64,000 nucleotides of DNA, taken from the NCBI RefSeq assembly GCF_014873485.1, contig NZ_JADBDT010000001.1, positions 310,001 to 374,000 on the forward strand, written 5' to 3'. This document shows, piece by piece, positions 35,380-44,333 of the stretch. Source of the stretch: Sphingopyxis sp. OAS728 (GTDB taxonomy: Bacteria; Pseudomonadota; Alphaproteobacteria; Sphingomonadales; Sphingomonadaceae). The notes beneath the pieces are model-generated. The model searched no databases and was not told the DNA's origin. It worked only from the letters and a program-made list of their open reading frames with translations. Every line of letters starts with the position of its first letter. Position 1 is the stretch's first letter. The position numbers were made by a program, and so were the translations under genes.

Positions 35380-36296
35380 GGACGCGAGCGCCCGCCGATG
35401 TCGCGCTCGATCAGCGCCTTGTAGAGGGTCTGCAACCGCTCGACCATCGGCCCCCTGCCTTCGGTCAGCACACGCCCGTCGATCGTATGCGCCGGGACGA
35501 CGCCCGCGAAGGTCCCCGTCACGAAGGCCTCGTCGGCGCCATAGACGTCGGTGAGCGAGAAATTCTTTTCGAACACGGGGATGCCGTTCTCACGGCACAG
35601 GCTGATGACATTGGCGCGGGTGATCCCGCCGAGGCAATAGTCGCCGCTCGACGTCCATACTTCACCCTTGCGAACGATGAAGAAATGCGTCGAGTTGCAC
35701 GTCGCGACGAAGCCGTGCGGGTCGAGCATCAACGCCTCATCGGCGCCCGCCTGCGCGGCCTGGATACAGGCGGTGATGCAGTTGAGCTTGGAATGCGAAT
35801 TGAGCTTGGGGTCCTGCACCGCCGGGTCGCCGCGGCGGACGTGGACGGTAAAGAGCGATAGACCCTTCTCGACCGTCGCGGGCAGCGGGTCCTTATGTTC
35901 GGCGATGATGACGATCGTCGCGGGCGAGATGACGACGCGCGGGTCCTGATAGGGGGTCGAGCGGATGCCGCGCGTGACCATCAGCCGGATATGGCACGCA
36001 TCCATGTCGTTGGCGTCGATCGTCGCATAAAGCCGCTGTTCGAGTTCGGTGCGCGAGATGCCGATGTCCATCGCGATCGCCTTTGCCCCCTCCCAAAGCC
36101 GGTCGAGATGCTGGTCGAGAAACGCCATGCGCCCCTTATGGACGCGAATGCCTTCCCACACGCCGTCGCCGAGCATGAAGCCGCTGTCGAACACCGACAC
36201 GCTCGCCTGCGCGCGCGGGACGAGGTCGCCGTTGACGTTGATCAGGATCGCGTCGTTGCGCGGGTCGGGGACGAAGTCGTGGGTGCCTTGAGCCAT
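35376..36296 (-). CDS. Class IV PLP aminotransferase (BCAT/D-amino-acid transaminase fold)
   Basis: A 306-residue fold-type IV PLP enzyme. The Schiff-base lysine is probably in LNSHSKLNCITA near residue 170, and EALMLDPHGFVATCNSTHFFIV and GGITRANVI are cofactor and phosphate contacts. Fold-type IV members include branched-chain and D-amino-acid transaminases and aminodeoxychorismate lyase. The gene lies 9 nt after the PAP2 gene and overlaps the sulfotransferase-like gene by 4 nt. The exact amino donor is not resolved, and its link to a P-loop partner suggests a special substrate. Confidence 0.9.
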   Translation of the reverse strand: MAQGTHDFVPDPRNDAILINVNGDLVPRAQASVSVFDSGFMLGDGVWEGIRVHKGRMAFLDQHLDRLWEGAKAIAMDIGISRTELEQRLYATIDANDMDACHIRLMVTRGIRSTPYQDPRVVISPATIVIIAEHKDPLPATVEKGLSLFTVHVRRGDPAVQDPKLNSHSKLNCITACIQAAQAGADEALMLDPHGFVATCNSTHFFIVRKGEVWTSSGDYCLGGITRANVISLCRENGIPVFEKNFSLTDVYGADEAFVTGTFAGVVPAHTIDGRVLTEGRGPMVERLQTLYKALIERDIGGRSRP

Positions 36297-36305
36297 GCGG
36301 CGACG

Positions 36306-36932
36306 TTAGCCGCTTGTGCTTTCCTGTCGAGGGCGAAGGCTTACCCACCAGGCCCCGAGCAGCGCGAAAGCCGCGCCGAGCATCGTGCCACCCAAAATAT
36401 CGCTCGCCCAATGGACGCCGAGCATGATGCGCGAAAAGCCGTTGAGGACGATCATCGCGCCGGCGAGGCTCCACGCCGCGCGGCGCCAGCGCGGCGGCGC
36501 AAGCCATGCGAGCAGGAGATAGACGACCGCTGCGCTCGTCGCGTGACCGCTGGGATAGGAAAAGCTCGTCTGATGGTCGAGATGTTCGATCAGGTCGGGA
36601 CGCGCCCGGCCGAAGCCGAGTTTGAGCAGGCTGGAGGCGAGGTTCGACAGCAGCGACGCACCGCCGAGCGCGATGGCGCAGCGTGGGCCGCACCAGTGCC
36701 AGACGAGCCCGCAGAGCAGGATCACGATGATCCAGCGCGGTGTGCCGCCGCCGATCCAGCTTGCGCCCTGCATGAAGGCGATGAAGGCCGGGCTGGTTTC
36801 GCCGACGTGGAGCACCAGCCCGTTGGAGATGCGCAGATCGAACGCCTGCGTCCATCCTGCGCCGACCGCAAAGCCGAGCAGGATGACCGCGAGGATCAGC
36901 GCCGCCGCGGCGACGAGCAGGCGCTGCGTCAT
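36306..36932 (-). CDS. PAP2-family membrane phosphatase
   Basis: 208 residues from ATG 36932; a TTG at 36938 overlaps the lpd stop as TTGA and would add two residues. About five to six membrane helices surround the three PAP2 motifs: KLGFGRARP, SYPSGHA and SRIMLGVHWASD. Such enzymes remove phosphate from lipids such as phosphatidic acid or undecaprenyl pyrophosphate on the outer face of the inner membrane. It sits between lpd and the aminotransferase and probably shares their transcript. Confidence 0.9.
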   Translation of the reverse strand: MTQRLLVAAAALILAVILLGFAVGAGWTQAFDLRISNGLVLHVGETSPAFIAFMQGASWIGGGTPRWIIVILLCGLVWHWCGPRCAIALGGASLLSNLASSLLKLGFGRARPDLIEHLDHQTSFSYPSGHATSAAVVYLLLAWLAPPRWRRAAWSLAGAMIVLNGFSRIMLGVHWASDILGGTMLGAAFALLGAWWVSLRPRQESTSG

Positions 36933-36934
36933 CG

Positions 36935-38332
36935 TCAAATATGCAGCGGCCGTCCGAATGCTGCGAGTACGCCTTCGTGCATCGTTTCGCTAAGCGTCGG
37001 ATGCGGGAAGACCGTGCCGATGAAATCATCCTCGACCAGCTCGGCGGTCTTGCCGATCGTATAGCCCTGGATCAGCTCGGTGACTTCGGCGCCGATCATA
37101 TGCGCGCCGAGCAGTTCACCCGTCTTGGCGTCGAACACGGTCTTGGTGAAACCCTCGGCCTCGCCGAGCGCGATCGCCTTGCCGTTGCCGATGAAGGGGA
37201 AGGTGCCGGCCTTGACCTCGTAGCCGAGTTCCTTCGCCTTCGCTTCGGTCAGGCCGACGCTGGCGATCTGCGGGCGGCAATAGGTGCAGCCCGGAATGTT
37301 GCGCGGGTCCATCGCGTGCGGGTGATTGCCCGCAATCGCTTCGACCGAAATCACCGATTCGTGCATTGCCTTGTGCGCGAGCCACGGCGGCGCGGTGACG
37401 TCGCCGATCGCCCAGATGCCGGAGACGTTGGTGCGGCACATTGCATCGGTGTCGATATGACCCTTGGTCGTCTTCACGCCCAAGGCTTCGAGCCCGATAT
37501 TCTCGGTGTTCGGGACGATGCCGATCGCGACGATCGCATGGCTGAATTCGGCGCTTTCGGTCTTGCCGTCCTTGGTCTTGATCTTCGCGGTAACGCCCGT
37601 CGCGGTCGCCTTCAATTCCTCGACGCCGGCGCCGGTGAAGATCGTCATACCCTGCTTCTTGAGCGCCTTTTCGAGGAAGGCCGACACATCGGCATCCTCG
37701 ACCGGCACGAGGCGGTCGAGCATTTCGACCACGGTCACGTCGACTCCCATGTCGCTGTAGAAGCTTGCGAACTCGATCCCGATCGCGCCCGATCCGATGA
37801 CGAGAAGCTTCTTCGGCATTTCGGGCGGGACAAGCGCGTGGCGATAGGTCCAGATGCGCTTGCCGTCGGCGGGCGCGAAGGGCAGATCACGCGCGCGGGC
37901 GCCGGTCGCGACGATGATGTTCTTGGCGGTCAGGGCTTCGGTCCCCTTTTCGCCTTTGACCTCCATCTTGCCCGGGGCGGTCAGCTTGCCCTCGCCCATA
38001 TGGACGGTGATCTTGTGCTTCTTCATCAGGAAGGCGACGCCCTGGCTGAGCTGCTTCGCGACACCGCGGCTGCGCTTCACCACCGCGTCGATGTCGGCGC
38101 TGATCTGCTGCGCGATCAGGCCGTAATCGCCCGCGTGCTGCATATAATGATAGATTTCGGCCGAGCGCAGCAGCGCCTTCGTCGGAATGCAGCCCCAGTT
38201 GAGGCAGATGCCGCCGAGATTCTCGCGCTCGACGATCGCGGTCTTGAGGCCAAGCTGCGCCGCGCGGATCGCCGCGACATAGCCGCCGGGGCCCGAGCCG
38301 AGGACGATGAGGTCGTAATTGGTGTCAGCCAT
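36935..38332 (-). CDS. lpdA: Dihydrolipoyl dehydrogenase (E3)
   Basis: 465 residues from ATG 38332. It has FAD loop GSGPGGYVAAIRAAQLG, the redox-active pair GGICLNWGCIPTK with cysteines five apart, the NAD loop GSGAIGIEFA, and the C-terminal HPTLSETMHE with the catalytic histidine-glutamate pair. It reoxidises lipoamide of the 2-oxoacid dehydrogenase E2 subunits. It is in the same run as pyruvate dehydrogenase E2, from which it is separated by a small secreted-protein gene; the E1 genes are not in the window. Confidence 0.96.
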   Translation of the reverse strand: MADTNYDLIVLGSGPGGYVAAIRAAQLGLKTAIVERENLGGICLNWGCIPTKALLRSAEIYHYMQHAGDYGLIAQQISADIDAVVKRSRGVAKQLSQGVAFLMKKHKITVHMGEGKLTAPGKMEVKGEKGTEALTAKNIIVATGARARDLPFAPADGKRIWTYRHALVPPEMPKKLLVIGSGAIGIEFASFYSDMGVDVTVVEMLDRLVPVEDADVSAFLEKALKKQGMTIFTGAGVEELKATATGVTAKIKTKDGKTESAEFSHAIVAIGIVPNTENIGLEALGVKTTKGHIDTDAMCRTNVSGIWAIGDVTAPPWLAHKAMHESVISVEAIAGNHPHAMDPRNIPGCTYCRPQIASVGLTEAKAKELGYEVKAGTFPFIGNGKAIALGEAEGFTKTVFDAKTGELLGAHMIGAEVTELIQGYTIGKTAELVEDDFIGTVFPHPTLSETMHEGVLAAFGRPLHI

Positions 38333-38343
38333 CGGAGAAATCC

Positions 38344-38757
38344 TTAACCTGCTATTATTTTGATATATTTCGATGAGACCCAGCCCGATTTGCACGGGCC
38401 GTCATAGGGCCGTTCGGACTCGACGGGGCTACCGGTTCCGCAATCCATCTCGCGACTGTCGCCCGGCGCGTAAACGATGCCAGTCCATGTCCCGTCCTTC
38501 GCATCATCGCACATGACGACCCAATGCCCGCCCTTCAGCCGATCGATCTCGCGCGCCTTCGTATCGGGCGCGGCGCGGACCGAGAGGAAGCTTTTCGCGG
38601 GATCCTTGAAGCCTCCGACTTCGCCCACCGACAGGCAGGCGTCGAGATCGGGGCCGGCCTTGCCGATGATGACCGGCGACGACGCAGGCGTCGCGCCGAT
38701 CAACAGCAGCGAGAGCAAGGCGAGAGACGAGCGCAAACGGGCTCGTCCCGCGATCAA
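38344..38757 (-). CDS. Small secreted protein with a bacterial SH3-like domain
   Basis: 137 residues from a TTG at 38757 that overlaps the E2 stop as TTGA. The start residues [26 protein letters not shown] form a signal peptide. The mature part has [28 protein letters not shown], typical of SH3b domains, and four cysteines (near DACLS, VMCDD, MDCGT, GPCKS) that may form two disulfides. SH3b domains often bind peptidoglycan. No ATG is available, so the unusual start is needed. Its place between E2 and lpd is unexpected for a periplasmic protein. Confidence 0.75.
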   Translation of the reverse strand: MIAGRARLRSSLALLSLLLIGATPASSPVIIGKAGPDLDACLSVGEVGGFKDPAKSFLSVRAAPDTKAREIDRLKGGHWVVMCDDAKDGTWTGIVYAPGDSREMDCGTGSPVESERPYDGPCKSGWVSSKYIKIIAG

Positions 38758-40052
38758 GCCACCAGCCCCAGCGGGTTCTCCACCAGTTCCTTGAAGGTCT
38801 TCATCAGCAGCGCGCCGTCGGCGCCGTCGATCGCGCGGTGGTCGAAGCTGCCGGTCGCCGACATCACGGTCGCCATCGCGAGCGCGTCGTCGACGATGTA
38901 CGGGCGCTTCTCGCCCGCACCGATCGCCATGATCATCGCCTGCGGCGGGTTGATCACTGCGGTGAACTGCTTGATCCCCATCATGCCCATGTTCGAGATC
39001 GAGGCGGTGCCGCCCTGATATTCGCTGGGCTGGAGCTTGCCTTCCTTCGCCTTCGCCGCGAGTTCGGACATTTCGGTCGAGATTTTCGACATCGACTTGC
39101 CGCCCGCATCGACAATGATCGGAGTGATCAGGCCGCCCGGGATGCTGACCGCAACCGAGATGTCGGCGCGCTTGTACTGCCGCATCACATCGCCGCCGAA
39201 GCTGACGTTGCAAGCGGGGACGCGTTCGAGCGCGACCGCGAGCGCCTTGATCAGCATGTCGTTGACGCTGAGTTTGACGCCGCGGCTTTCGAGGCTGGCG
39301 TTGAGCTCGCCGCGCAGCTTGAGCAGCGCGTCGAGGCGGATATCGACGGTGAGGTAGATGTGCGGCGATTGCTGCATCGACTCGGTCAGGCGGCGCGCGA
39401 TCGTCTTGCGCATGCCCGACAGCTTTTCGTCCTCGTGCGGGATGCCGAAATCGGGGATGGAACCGGCGGTTGCCGGTGCAGGGGTAGCTGCCGGAGCGGC
39501 GGCGGCGGGAGCCGGCGCGGCGGTCGCAGCGGGTGCTGCGGCGCCAGCGGGCGCGCCTTCGAGGTCGGCCTTGACGATGCGGCCGCCGGGGCCGGTGCCG
39601 GTCAGGCTCTTGAGGTCGATACCCTGTTCGGCGGCAAGGCGCTTGGCAAGCGGGCTGGCCTTGATGCGGTCGCCCGAGGCAGCGGGAACTGCCGCTGGAG
39701 CCGGTGCGGGCGTCGGCGCAGGCGCAGCGGCGGGTGCGGGTGCCTCGGCCTTCGGTGCCGCCGCGGCGGGAGCCGGCGCCGGAGCAGCCTTGGCGCTCGA
39801 CGCGTCTTCATCCTCGCCCGCGATCACCGCGATCACGGTGCCGACCTTCACATTGTCGGTGCCTTCGGCGACGAGGATCTGGGCAACCGTGCCTTCGTCG
39901 ACCGCTTCGAACTCCATCGTCGCCTTGTCGGTTTCGATCTCGGCGAGCAGGTCGCCCGATTTGACCGTGTCGCCTTCCTTGACCAGCCATTTGGCAAGGG
40001 TGCCCTCCTCCATCGTCGGCGAGAGAGCGGGCATTTTGAGTTCGATTGGCAT
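38754..40052 (-). CDS. pdhC: Pyruvate dehydrogenase E2, dihydrolipoamide acetyltransferase
   Basis: 432 residues from ATG 40052. One lipoyl domain (residues 1-80) carries the lipoyl lysine in [11 protein letters not shown]. An Ala/Pro-rich linker follows, then a peripheral subunit-binding domain ([16 protein letters not shown]), another Ala/Pro linker and the catalytic domain ending in [13 protein letters not shown] with the HxxxD active site. Motifs such as [11 protein letters not shown] favour the pyruvate complex over the 2-oxoglutarate complex. The stop overlaps the TTG start of the SH3 protein. The 5' region holds two hairpins. Confidence 0.93.
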   Translation of the reverse strand: MPIELKMPALSPTMEEGTLAKWLVKEGDTVKSGDLLAEIETDKATMEFEAVDEGTVAQILVAEGTDNVKVGTVIAVIAGEDEDASSAKAAPAPAPAAAAPKAEAPAPAAAPAPTPAPAPAAVPAASGDRIKASPLAKRLAAEQGIDLKSLTGTGPGGRIVKADLEGAPAGAAAPAATAAPAPAAAAPAATPAPATAGSIPDFGIPHEDEKLSGMRKTIARRLTESMQQSPHIYLTVDIRLDALLKLRGELNASLESRGVKLSVNDMLIKALAVALERVPACNVSFGGDVMRQYKRADISVAVSIPGGLITPIIVDAGGKSMSKISTEMSELAAKAKEGKLQPSEYQGGTASISNMGMMGIKQFTAVINPPQAMIMAIGAGEKRPYIVDDALAMATVMSATGSFDHRAIDGADGALLMKTFKELVENPLGLVA

Positions 40053-40077
40053 ATTCGGGCTTGTCCCTGTCAGTCTT

Positions 40078-40137
40078 GCAGGCGGGGGCCTGCCGCTACG
40101 GATTCTTCTTTCGCCATAAGCCTTGCATCGAGCAAGG
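40078..40137. promoter_or_regulatory. Two hairpins in the divergent pdhC/usp spacer
   Basis: GCAGGC-GGGG-GCCTGC (40078-40093) and CCTTGC-ATCGA-GCAAGG (40121-40137) both have perfect 6-bp arms. They lie in the 161-nt spacer between pdhC (minus) and the Usp gene (plus), so either promoter could be affected. No T-runs follow, which argues against intrinsic termination. Confidence 0.35.
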
Positions 40138-40213
40138 TCCAGCGGCCCAGCTTGCGTTTCATACGAATGTGACGCACTCTTTGCGCCAAGCAAAAACACG
40201 AGGGGTCGGGGTG

Positions 40214-40666
40214 ATGCGTACATATCTGGTGGTGATCGACGACAGTCCGGAGTCGGCGCTGGGGCTGCGCTTTGCGGCGCGGCGCGCGGCGCGGACGGGC
40301 GGCGGCGTCATCATACTTGCGATCATCCCGCCGCAGGATTTCGTCGCGTTCGGTGGCGTTCAGGCGACGATCGAGGCCGAATGCCGCGAACATGCGGAGG
40401 AACTCGTCGCGGCCGCCTCCGATGCCGTGGTGCAGGAAGGTGTCACGCCACAGACCCTGATCAAGTCGGGCAAACCCGCAGAGGTCGTGCGCGAAGTGAT
40501 CGGTGCGAGCGACGAGATTGCGGCGCTGGTGCTGGCGACCGCCGCGACCGGGGCACCGGGGCCGCTGGTCGCGCATTTCACCGGACAGGATGCGGGGACG
40601 CTTCCCTGTCCGGTGATGCTGGTGCCGGGTGGGATCGATATCGCCCGGCTCGATGCACTGAGTTAG
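40214..40666 (+). CDS. Universal stress protein family
   Basis: 150 residues from ATG 40214, preceded by a GGGG-rich region. A Usp-type fold is indicated by [33 protein letters not shown] at the N-terminus and [20 protein letters not shown] at the ATP-loop position, followed by CPVMLVPGG. The last part is a modified form of the G2xG9xG(S/T) nucleotide motif, so ATP binding is likely but not certain. It is the next gene divergent from pdhC, and it ends one base before the convergent membrane protein gene. Confidence 0.85.
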   Translation: MRTYLVVIDDSPESALGLRFAARRAARTGGGVIILAIIPPQDFVAFGGVQATIEAECREHAEELVAAASDAVVQEGVTPQTLIKSGKPAEVVREVIGASDEIAALVLATAATGAPGPLVAHFTGQDAGTLPCPVMLVPGGIDIARLDALS

Positions 40667-41056
40667 TCAGACCACGAGCGAGCGCGGCACGGCCGCATCT
40701 TTCCATTCGAGGATGGCGAAGCCGAGAACGCCTAGGGCCTGCGCGATGACGACCGCGATGCCGAGGCCCGTCATCCCTGCGGCAAAGGTCGCGACCACGG
40801 CGAAGCTCGCCGCGACCCAGCCGAGGTTGCCGAATGCGATAAGCTTGACCAGCGCGGGGCTCGGTACCTTCTGAAGTGCGGCGACGACCATCAGGAGCGC
40901 CGCCGCGAGGCAAATCCAGCCCCCGATCGACACGATATTCGCAGGTAGCCCGAGCAGCGCGCCCAACGGCTCAGCGGCTAAGAGGCCGGCGGCAAAGACG
41001 GCCGAGCAGGTGAGCGCATCGGCAACGAGGATATTCTTGAGATTGAGGATCGACAT
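40667..41056 (-). CDS. Four-helix membrane protein, unrecognised
   Basis: 129 residues from ATG 41056 with GGAGAAC in front. Four hydrophobic helices are seen, near residues 12-32, 40-62, 70-90 and 95-113, with short loops. The N-terminus MSILNLKNILVADALTCSAVF has no cleavage site, so this is an inner-membrane protein. I do not recognise its family by name. It is divergent from an XRE-type regulator across 117 nt, and regulators of this kind often control the adjacent gene. Confidence 0.8.
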   Translation of the reverse strand: MSILNLKNILVADALTCSAVFAAGLLAAEPLGALLGLPANIVSIGGWICLAAALLMVVAALQKVPSPALVKLIAFGNLGWVAASFAVVATFAAGMTGLGIAVVIAQALGVLGFAILEWKDAAVPRSLVV

Positions 41057-41173
41057 AGTGGTTCTCCTTTCGACCCCCTCAAACTGGACTCGAAAGTGAA
41101 TGACGTCGATTACGCCGGAGGTAATGGAAACGCGGAAGGCGGAGGTATAGCTCTCCGGACGAAGGAGACGATC

Positions 41174-41956
41174 ATGCAAGTCGCGACGCTGGGCGAACAA
41201 TTGCGCGAATGGCGCACCCGCCGCCGGATGAGCCAGATGGACCTGGCGCTCGATACCGAAATCTCGACGCGGCACCTGAGCTTCATCGAAACGGGGCGGT
41301 CGAAGCCGAGCGCGCAAATGTTGCAGCGGATCGCCGATTGCCTCGAGGTGCCGCACCGCGCGCGCAACGCGCTGTTGCTCGCGGCGGGCTACGCCCCCGA
41401 CTATCAGGAGCGGCCGCTCGACAGCGATGAGATGGCGGGTATGCGCGCGATCGTCGAGCATGTGCTGAAGGGGCACGAGCCCTACCCCGCCCTCGCGGTA
41501 GACCGCCACTGGAACATGATCGCCGCGAACGGCGCGGTCGAAATTCTCGCGCAGCTTGCCGCCCCGCACCTTTTCGAACCGCCCGTCAACGTGTTGCGGA
41601 TTGCGCTCCATCCCGAGGGGCTTGCGCCGCATATCGCCAACCGCGGCGAGTGGCGCGCGCATTTGCTCGAGCGGCTCGACCACCAGATCGATGCGAGCGG
41701 CGATGCCGGACTGATTGAATTGCGTGCCGAATTGGCCGGCTATCCGGCCGAGTCCGAAGAGCATCATCGCGGCGCGGCGAACGGCATTGCAGTGCCGCTG
41801 ATCCTCGACACGCCGATGGGACAGATTCGCTTTGTCTCGACCGTGACCATTTTCGGGACGCCGGTCGATATCACGCTGTCGGAACTGGCGATCGAAGCCT
41901 TCTTCCCTGCCGACGCCGAGAGTGCGGCCCTATTGCAGAAGCTGGCTGACCGATAA
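41174..41956 (+). CDS. XRE-family regulator with MmyB-like C-terminal domain
   Basis: 260 residues from ATG 41174 following AAGGAGA. An N-terminal Cro/C1-type helix-turn-helix covers LREWRTRRRMSQMDLALDTEISTRHLSFIETGRSKPS. The C-terminal part (YPALAVDRHWNMIAANGAVEIL, NVLRIALHPEGLAPHIANRGEW) matches the MmyB/PAS-like ligand domain found in such regulators, reported to bind fatty acids in some members. It is divergent from a four-helix membrane protein that it may control. The ligand is unknown. Confidence 0.9.
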   Translation: MQVATLGEQLREWRTRRRMSQMDLALDTEISTRHLSFIETGRSKPSAQMLQRIADCLEVPHRARNALLLAAGYAPDYQERPLDSDEMAGMRAIVEHVLKGHEPYPALAVDRHWNMIAANGAVEILAQLAAPHLFEPPVNVLRIALHPEGLAPHIANRGEWRAHLLERLDHQIDASGDAGLIELRAELAGYPAESEEHHRGAANGIAVPLILDTPMGQIRFVSTVTIFGTPVDITLSELAIEAFFPADAESAALLQKLADR

Positions 41957-41966
41957 CGCCGATGGA

Positions 41967-44285
41967 TTAGCGGCGCTTGCCCTTGTGCTTGATGTTCGCA
42001 GGGCGACCGCGCTTGCCGACCATATGCTTGCCGGCCTTGTCCTTTCGCGGTCCCTTCCCCGTTATGCCGTCGCGTCGCGGCGGGCGATTTCGGAACCCGC
42101 CTTCGGGCGCATCGGGCAATTCGAAGCGCAGCGCGCCGCTGACTGGATTGGCGTCCATCAGTCGCAACTCGATTCGTTGGCCGGTCGTGTAACTGACGCG
42201 ACCATGCTCGCTGTCGAGGCTGCGTGCCGCCTCGTCGTAGAAAAAGCGTTCGCTGCCGAGTGTCGAGACCGGTACCAGCCCGTCACCACCAAGCCCGTCG
42301 ACGGTGGCAAAGAATCCGAAGGGCTGCACGCCCGTGATCCGCGCGACGACGATCTCGCCGGTCTTGGTCGCGAGATAAGCCGCGACATAACGGTCAACGG
42401 TCTCGCGCTCGGCCTCCATCGCGCGGCGTTCGAGCGCGCTGATCGCCTCGCCGATGCGTGACAGGCCTTTCGCGTCGGCTTCCCCCAGCCCCGTGCGAGC
42501 TGGCAAATCTTTGGGTTTGCCCGGCACTTCGAGCTTGTAGGAATCGACTAGCGCGCGATGGACGATGAGATCGGCGTAGCGGCGGATCGGCGACGTGAAA
42601 TGCGCGTAGGAGCCGAGCGCCAGCCCGAAATGACCCGCATTGGCTGGGCCGTAATAGGCCTGCGTCTGGCTGCGCAAAATCGCCTGCATGATCTCCGGCA
42701 AGCGGTCGTCTTCGGAAAAGCCGTCGATCAGGCGATTGAACACCGCGGGCGTGATGACCTGCCCGAGCGCGAAGCTTCGTTCGAAGGTTTCGAGATAATC
42801 CTTGAGCCCGACAAGCTTTTCGCGGCTTGGTGGCTCGTGGATCCGATACATGACGGGCGACTTCTTCGCCTCGAGCGCCTTCGCTGCCGCGACGTTCGCC
42901 GCGATCATATAATCCTCGATCAGCCGCATCGAATCGAGCCGGTCGCGGACGCGGATCTCGGCGATGCTGCCCTGTTCGTCGAGAATGACCTGGCGTTCGG
43001 GCAGGTCGAGGTCGAGCGGGTCGCGCGCAGCGCGCGCCTTCGCGAGCAGCGCCCAGCAAGCCCACAGGTTCTTGAGCGTCGGGAGCACATCGGCGTCCCA
43101 TTCGTCGCGCGGCGCATCGGCGTCATAGGCCGCCTGCGCATGCTCGTAAGCGATGTTCGCGCGCAGCCGGACGAGCGCGCGATTGAAACGCCATGACGTC
43201 ACCTTGCCATGCTTGTCGATGACGAGATGGCACGCCATCGCGGCGCGATCCTCGCCGGCCTTGAGCGAGCACACTCCCGCCGACAATGTCTCCGGAAGCA
43301 TCGGCACGACCCGGTCGGGGAAATAGACGCTGTTACCGCGCCGCCGCGCCTCACGGTCGAGATCGCCGTCGGGGCGGAAATAATAGCTGACGTCGGCGAT
43401 CGCGACGATCGCGCGGAAGCCGTCCTTATTGCCCGGCTGGTCATCGGGGACTGCCCAGACGGCATCGTCATGGTCGCGCGCGTCGATCGGGTCGATCGCG
43501 ACGATCGGCAGGCCGCGCAGATCCTCGCGCCCGTCAGGGTTGAGCGGCAGTTTTGCCGCTTTCTCGGCCTCGGCGAGCGTTTCGGCGCCGAAGACATGCG
43601 GAATTTCGTGCCGCGCGATCGCGATCATGCTCAGCGAGCGGGGCGCGAAGGGATCACCGATGCGGTCGATGACCTTTGCCTTGATCGCTGCGCCGCGCCC
43701 GGTGATTTCGGCGCGGACGAGGTCGCCAATATTGGCATCGCCCTTGTCGGCGACGGCAAAGTCGTAGCGCGCGCGCTTATCGGCGGGGCGCAGCCAGATC
43801 ATCGGCTTGCCGCCGGGACCGACGTCCTCGACGAGCACGCCGATCACCATCTCGGCGCTCGCGGCCAAGCGCTTCATCGGATGCGCGACATGGCCACTGC
43901 CGCGTTCCTCGGTGCGCGCGAGGATACGGTCTCCGATGCCCAAGGCCCCTTTTCGCCCCTGTTCCATCACGCGCAGGCGCGGAGCAGGCCCAGCACCTTC
44001 CCAACGGTCGGGCACCGCCCAGAGGTTGCTGCCCTCGATTGCGACGACGCGGAGTACGGTCACGCGCGGCAGACCGCCATGCTTGTGAAAGGCGCGTCCG
44101 GGGGCCAGATCGACGAGCCCCTCGTCGGTCATGTCCTTGAGCAGCGCCTTCAGCGCAATCTTGTCGTTGCCGTGGAGCGCGAAATGCTTCGCGATCTCGC
44201 GCTTGCCGACCGCCTCCTTGCTCTCTTCGATGAAGCGAAGGATCTGCTCGGGCGTCGGCAGTCCGTGATATTGTTTGCGGGCCAT
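41967..44285 (-). CDS. rnr: Ribonuclease R
   Basis: 772 residues from ATG 44285. The N-terminus has a winged-helix segment (LPTPEQILRFIEESKEAVGKREIAKHF), then cold-shock domains, and the RNB catalytic domain with VAIDPIDARDHDDAVWA, carrying the metal-binding aspartates, and FTSPIRRYADLIVHRAL. An S1 domain and a lysine-rich tail ending HKGKRR follow. RNase R is a processive 3'-5' exonuclease that degrades structured RNA. It ends 10 nt from the convergent regulator gene. Confidence 0.95.
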   Translation of the reverse strand: MARKQYHGLPTPEQILRFIEESKEAVGKREIAKHFALHGNDKIALKALLKDMTDEGLVDLAPGRAFHKHGGLPRVTVLRVVAIEGSNLWAVPDRWEGAGPAPRLRVMEQGRKGALGIGDRILARTEERGSGHVAHPMKRLAASAEMVIGVLVEDVGPGGKPMIWLRPADKRARYDFAVADKGDANIGDLVRAEITGRGAAIKAKVIDRIGDPFAPRSLSMIAIARHEIPHVFGAETLAEAEKAAKLPLNPDGREDLRGLPIVAIDPIDARDHDDAVWAVPDDQPGNKDGFRAIVAIADVSYYFRPDGDLDREARRRGNSVYFPDRVVPMLPETLSAGVCSLKAGEDRAAMACHLVIDKHGKVTSWRFNRALVRLRANIAYEHAQAAYDADAPRDEWDADVLPTLKNLWACWALLAKARAARDPLDLDLPERQVILDEQGSIAEIRVRDRLDSMRLIEDYMIAANVAAAKALEAKKSPVMYRIHEPPSREKLVGLKDYLETFERSFALGQVITPAVFNRLIDGFSEDDRLPEIMQAILRSQTQAYYGPANAGHFGLALGSYAHFTSPIRRYADLIVHRALVDSYKLEVPGKPKDLPARTGLGEADAKGLSRIGEAISALERRAMEAERETVDRYVAAYLATKTGEIVVARITGVQPFGFFATVDGLGGDGLVPVSTLGSERFFYDEAARSLDSEHGRVSYTTGQRIELRLMDANPVSGALRFELPDAPEGGFRNRPPRRDGITGKGPRKDKAGKHMVGKRGRPANIKHKGKRR

Positions 44286-44333
44286 ACTGCCGCGGATAAG
44301 GGGTAACGGGCGGCCCGTCACCCCCATGCCCGA

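Noticed and set aside
39358..40119. A possible repeat array in the Ala/Pro-rich region
   Set aside because: It is the interdomain linker of the E2 protein, not an independent repeat or CRISPR.
38838..40172. Long plus-strand frames opposite pdhC
   Set aside because: The Ala/Pro linkers of E2 give repetitive GC-rich DNA that stays open in several frames. Only the minus-strand protein has lipoyl and catalytic motifs.
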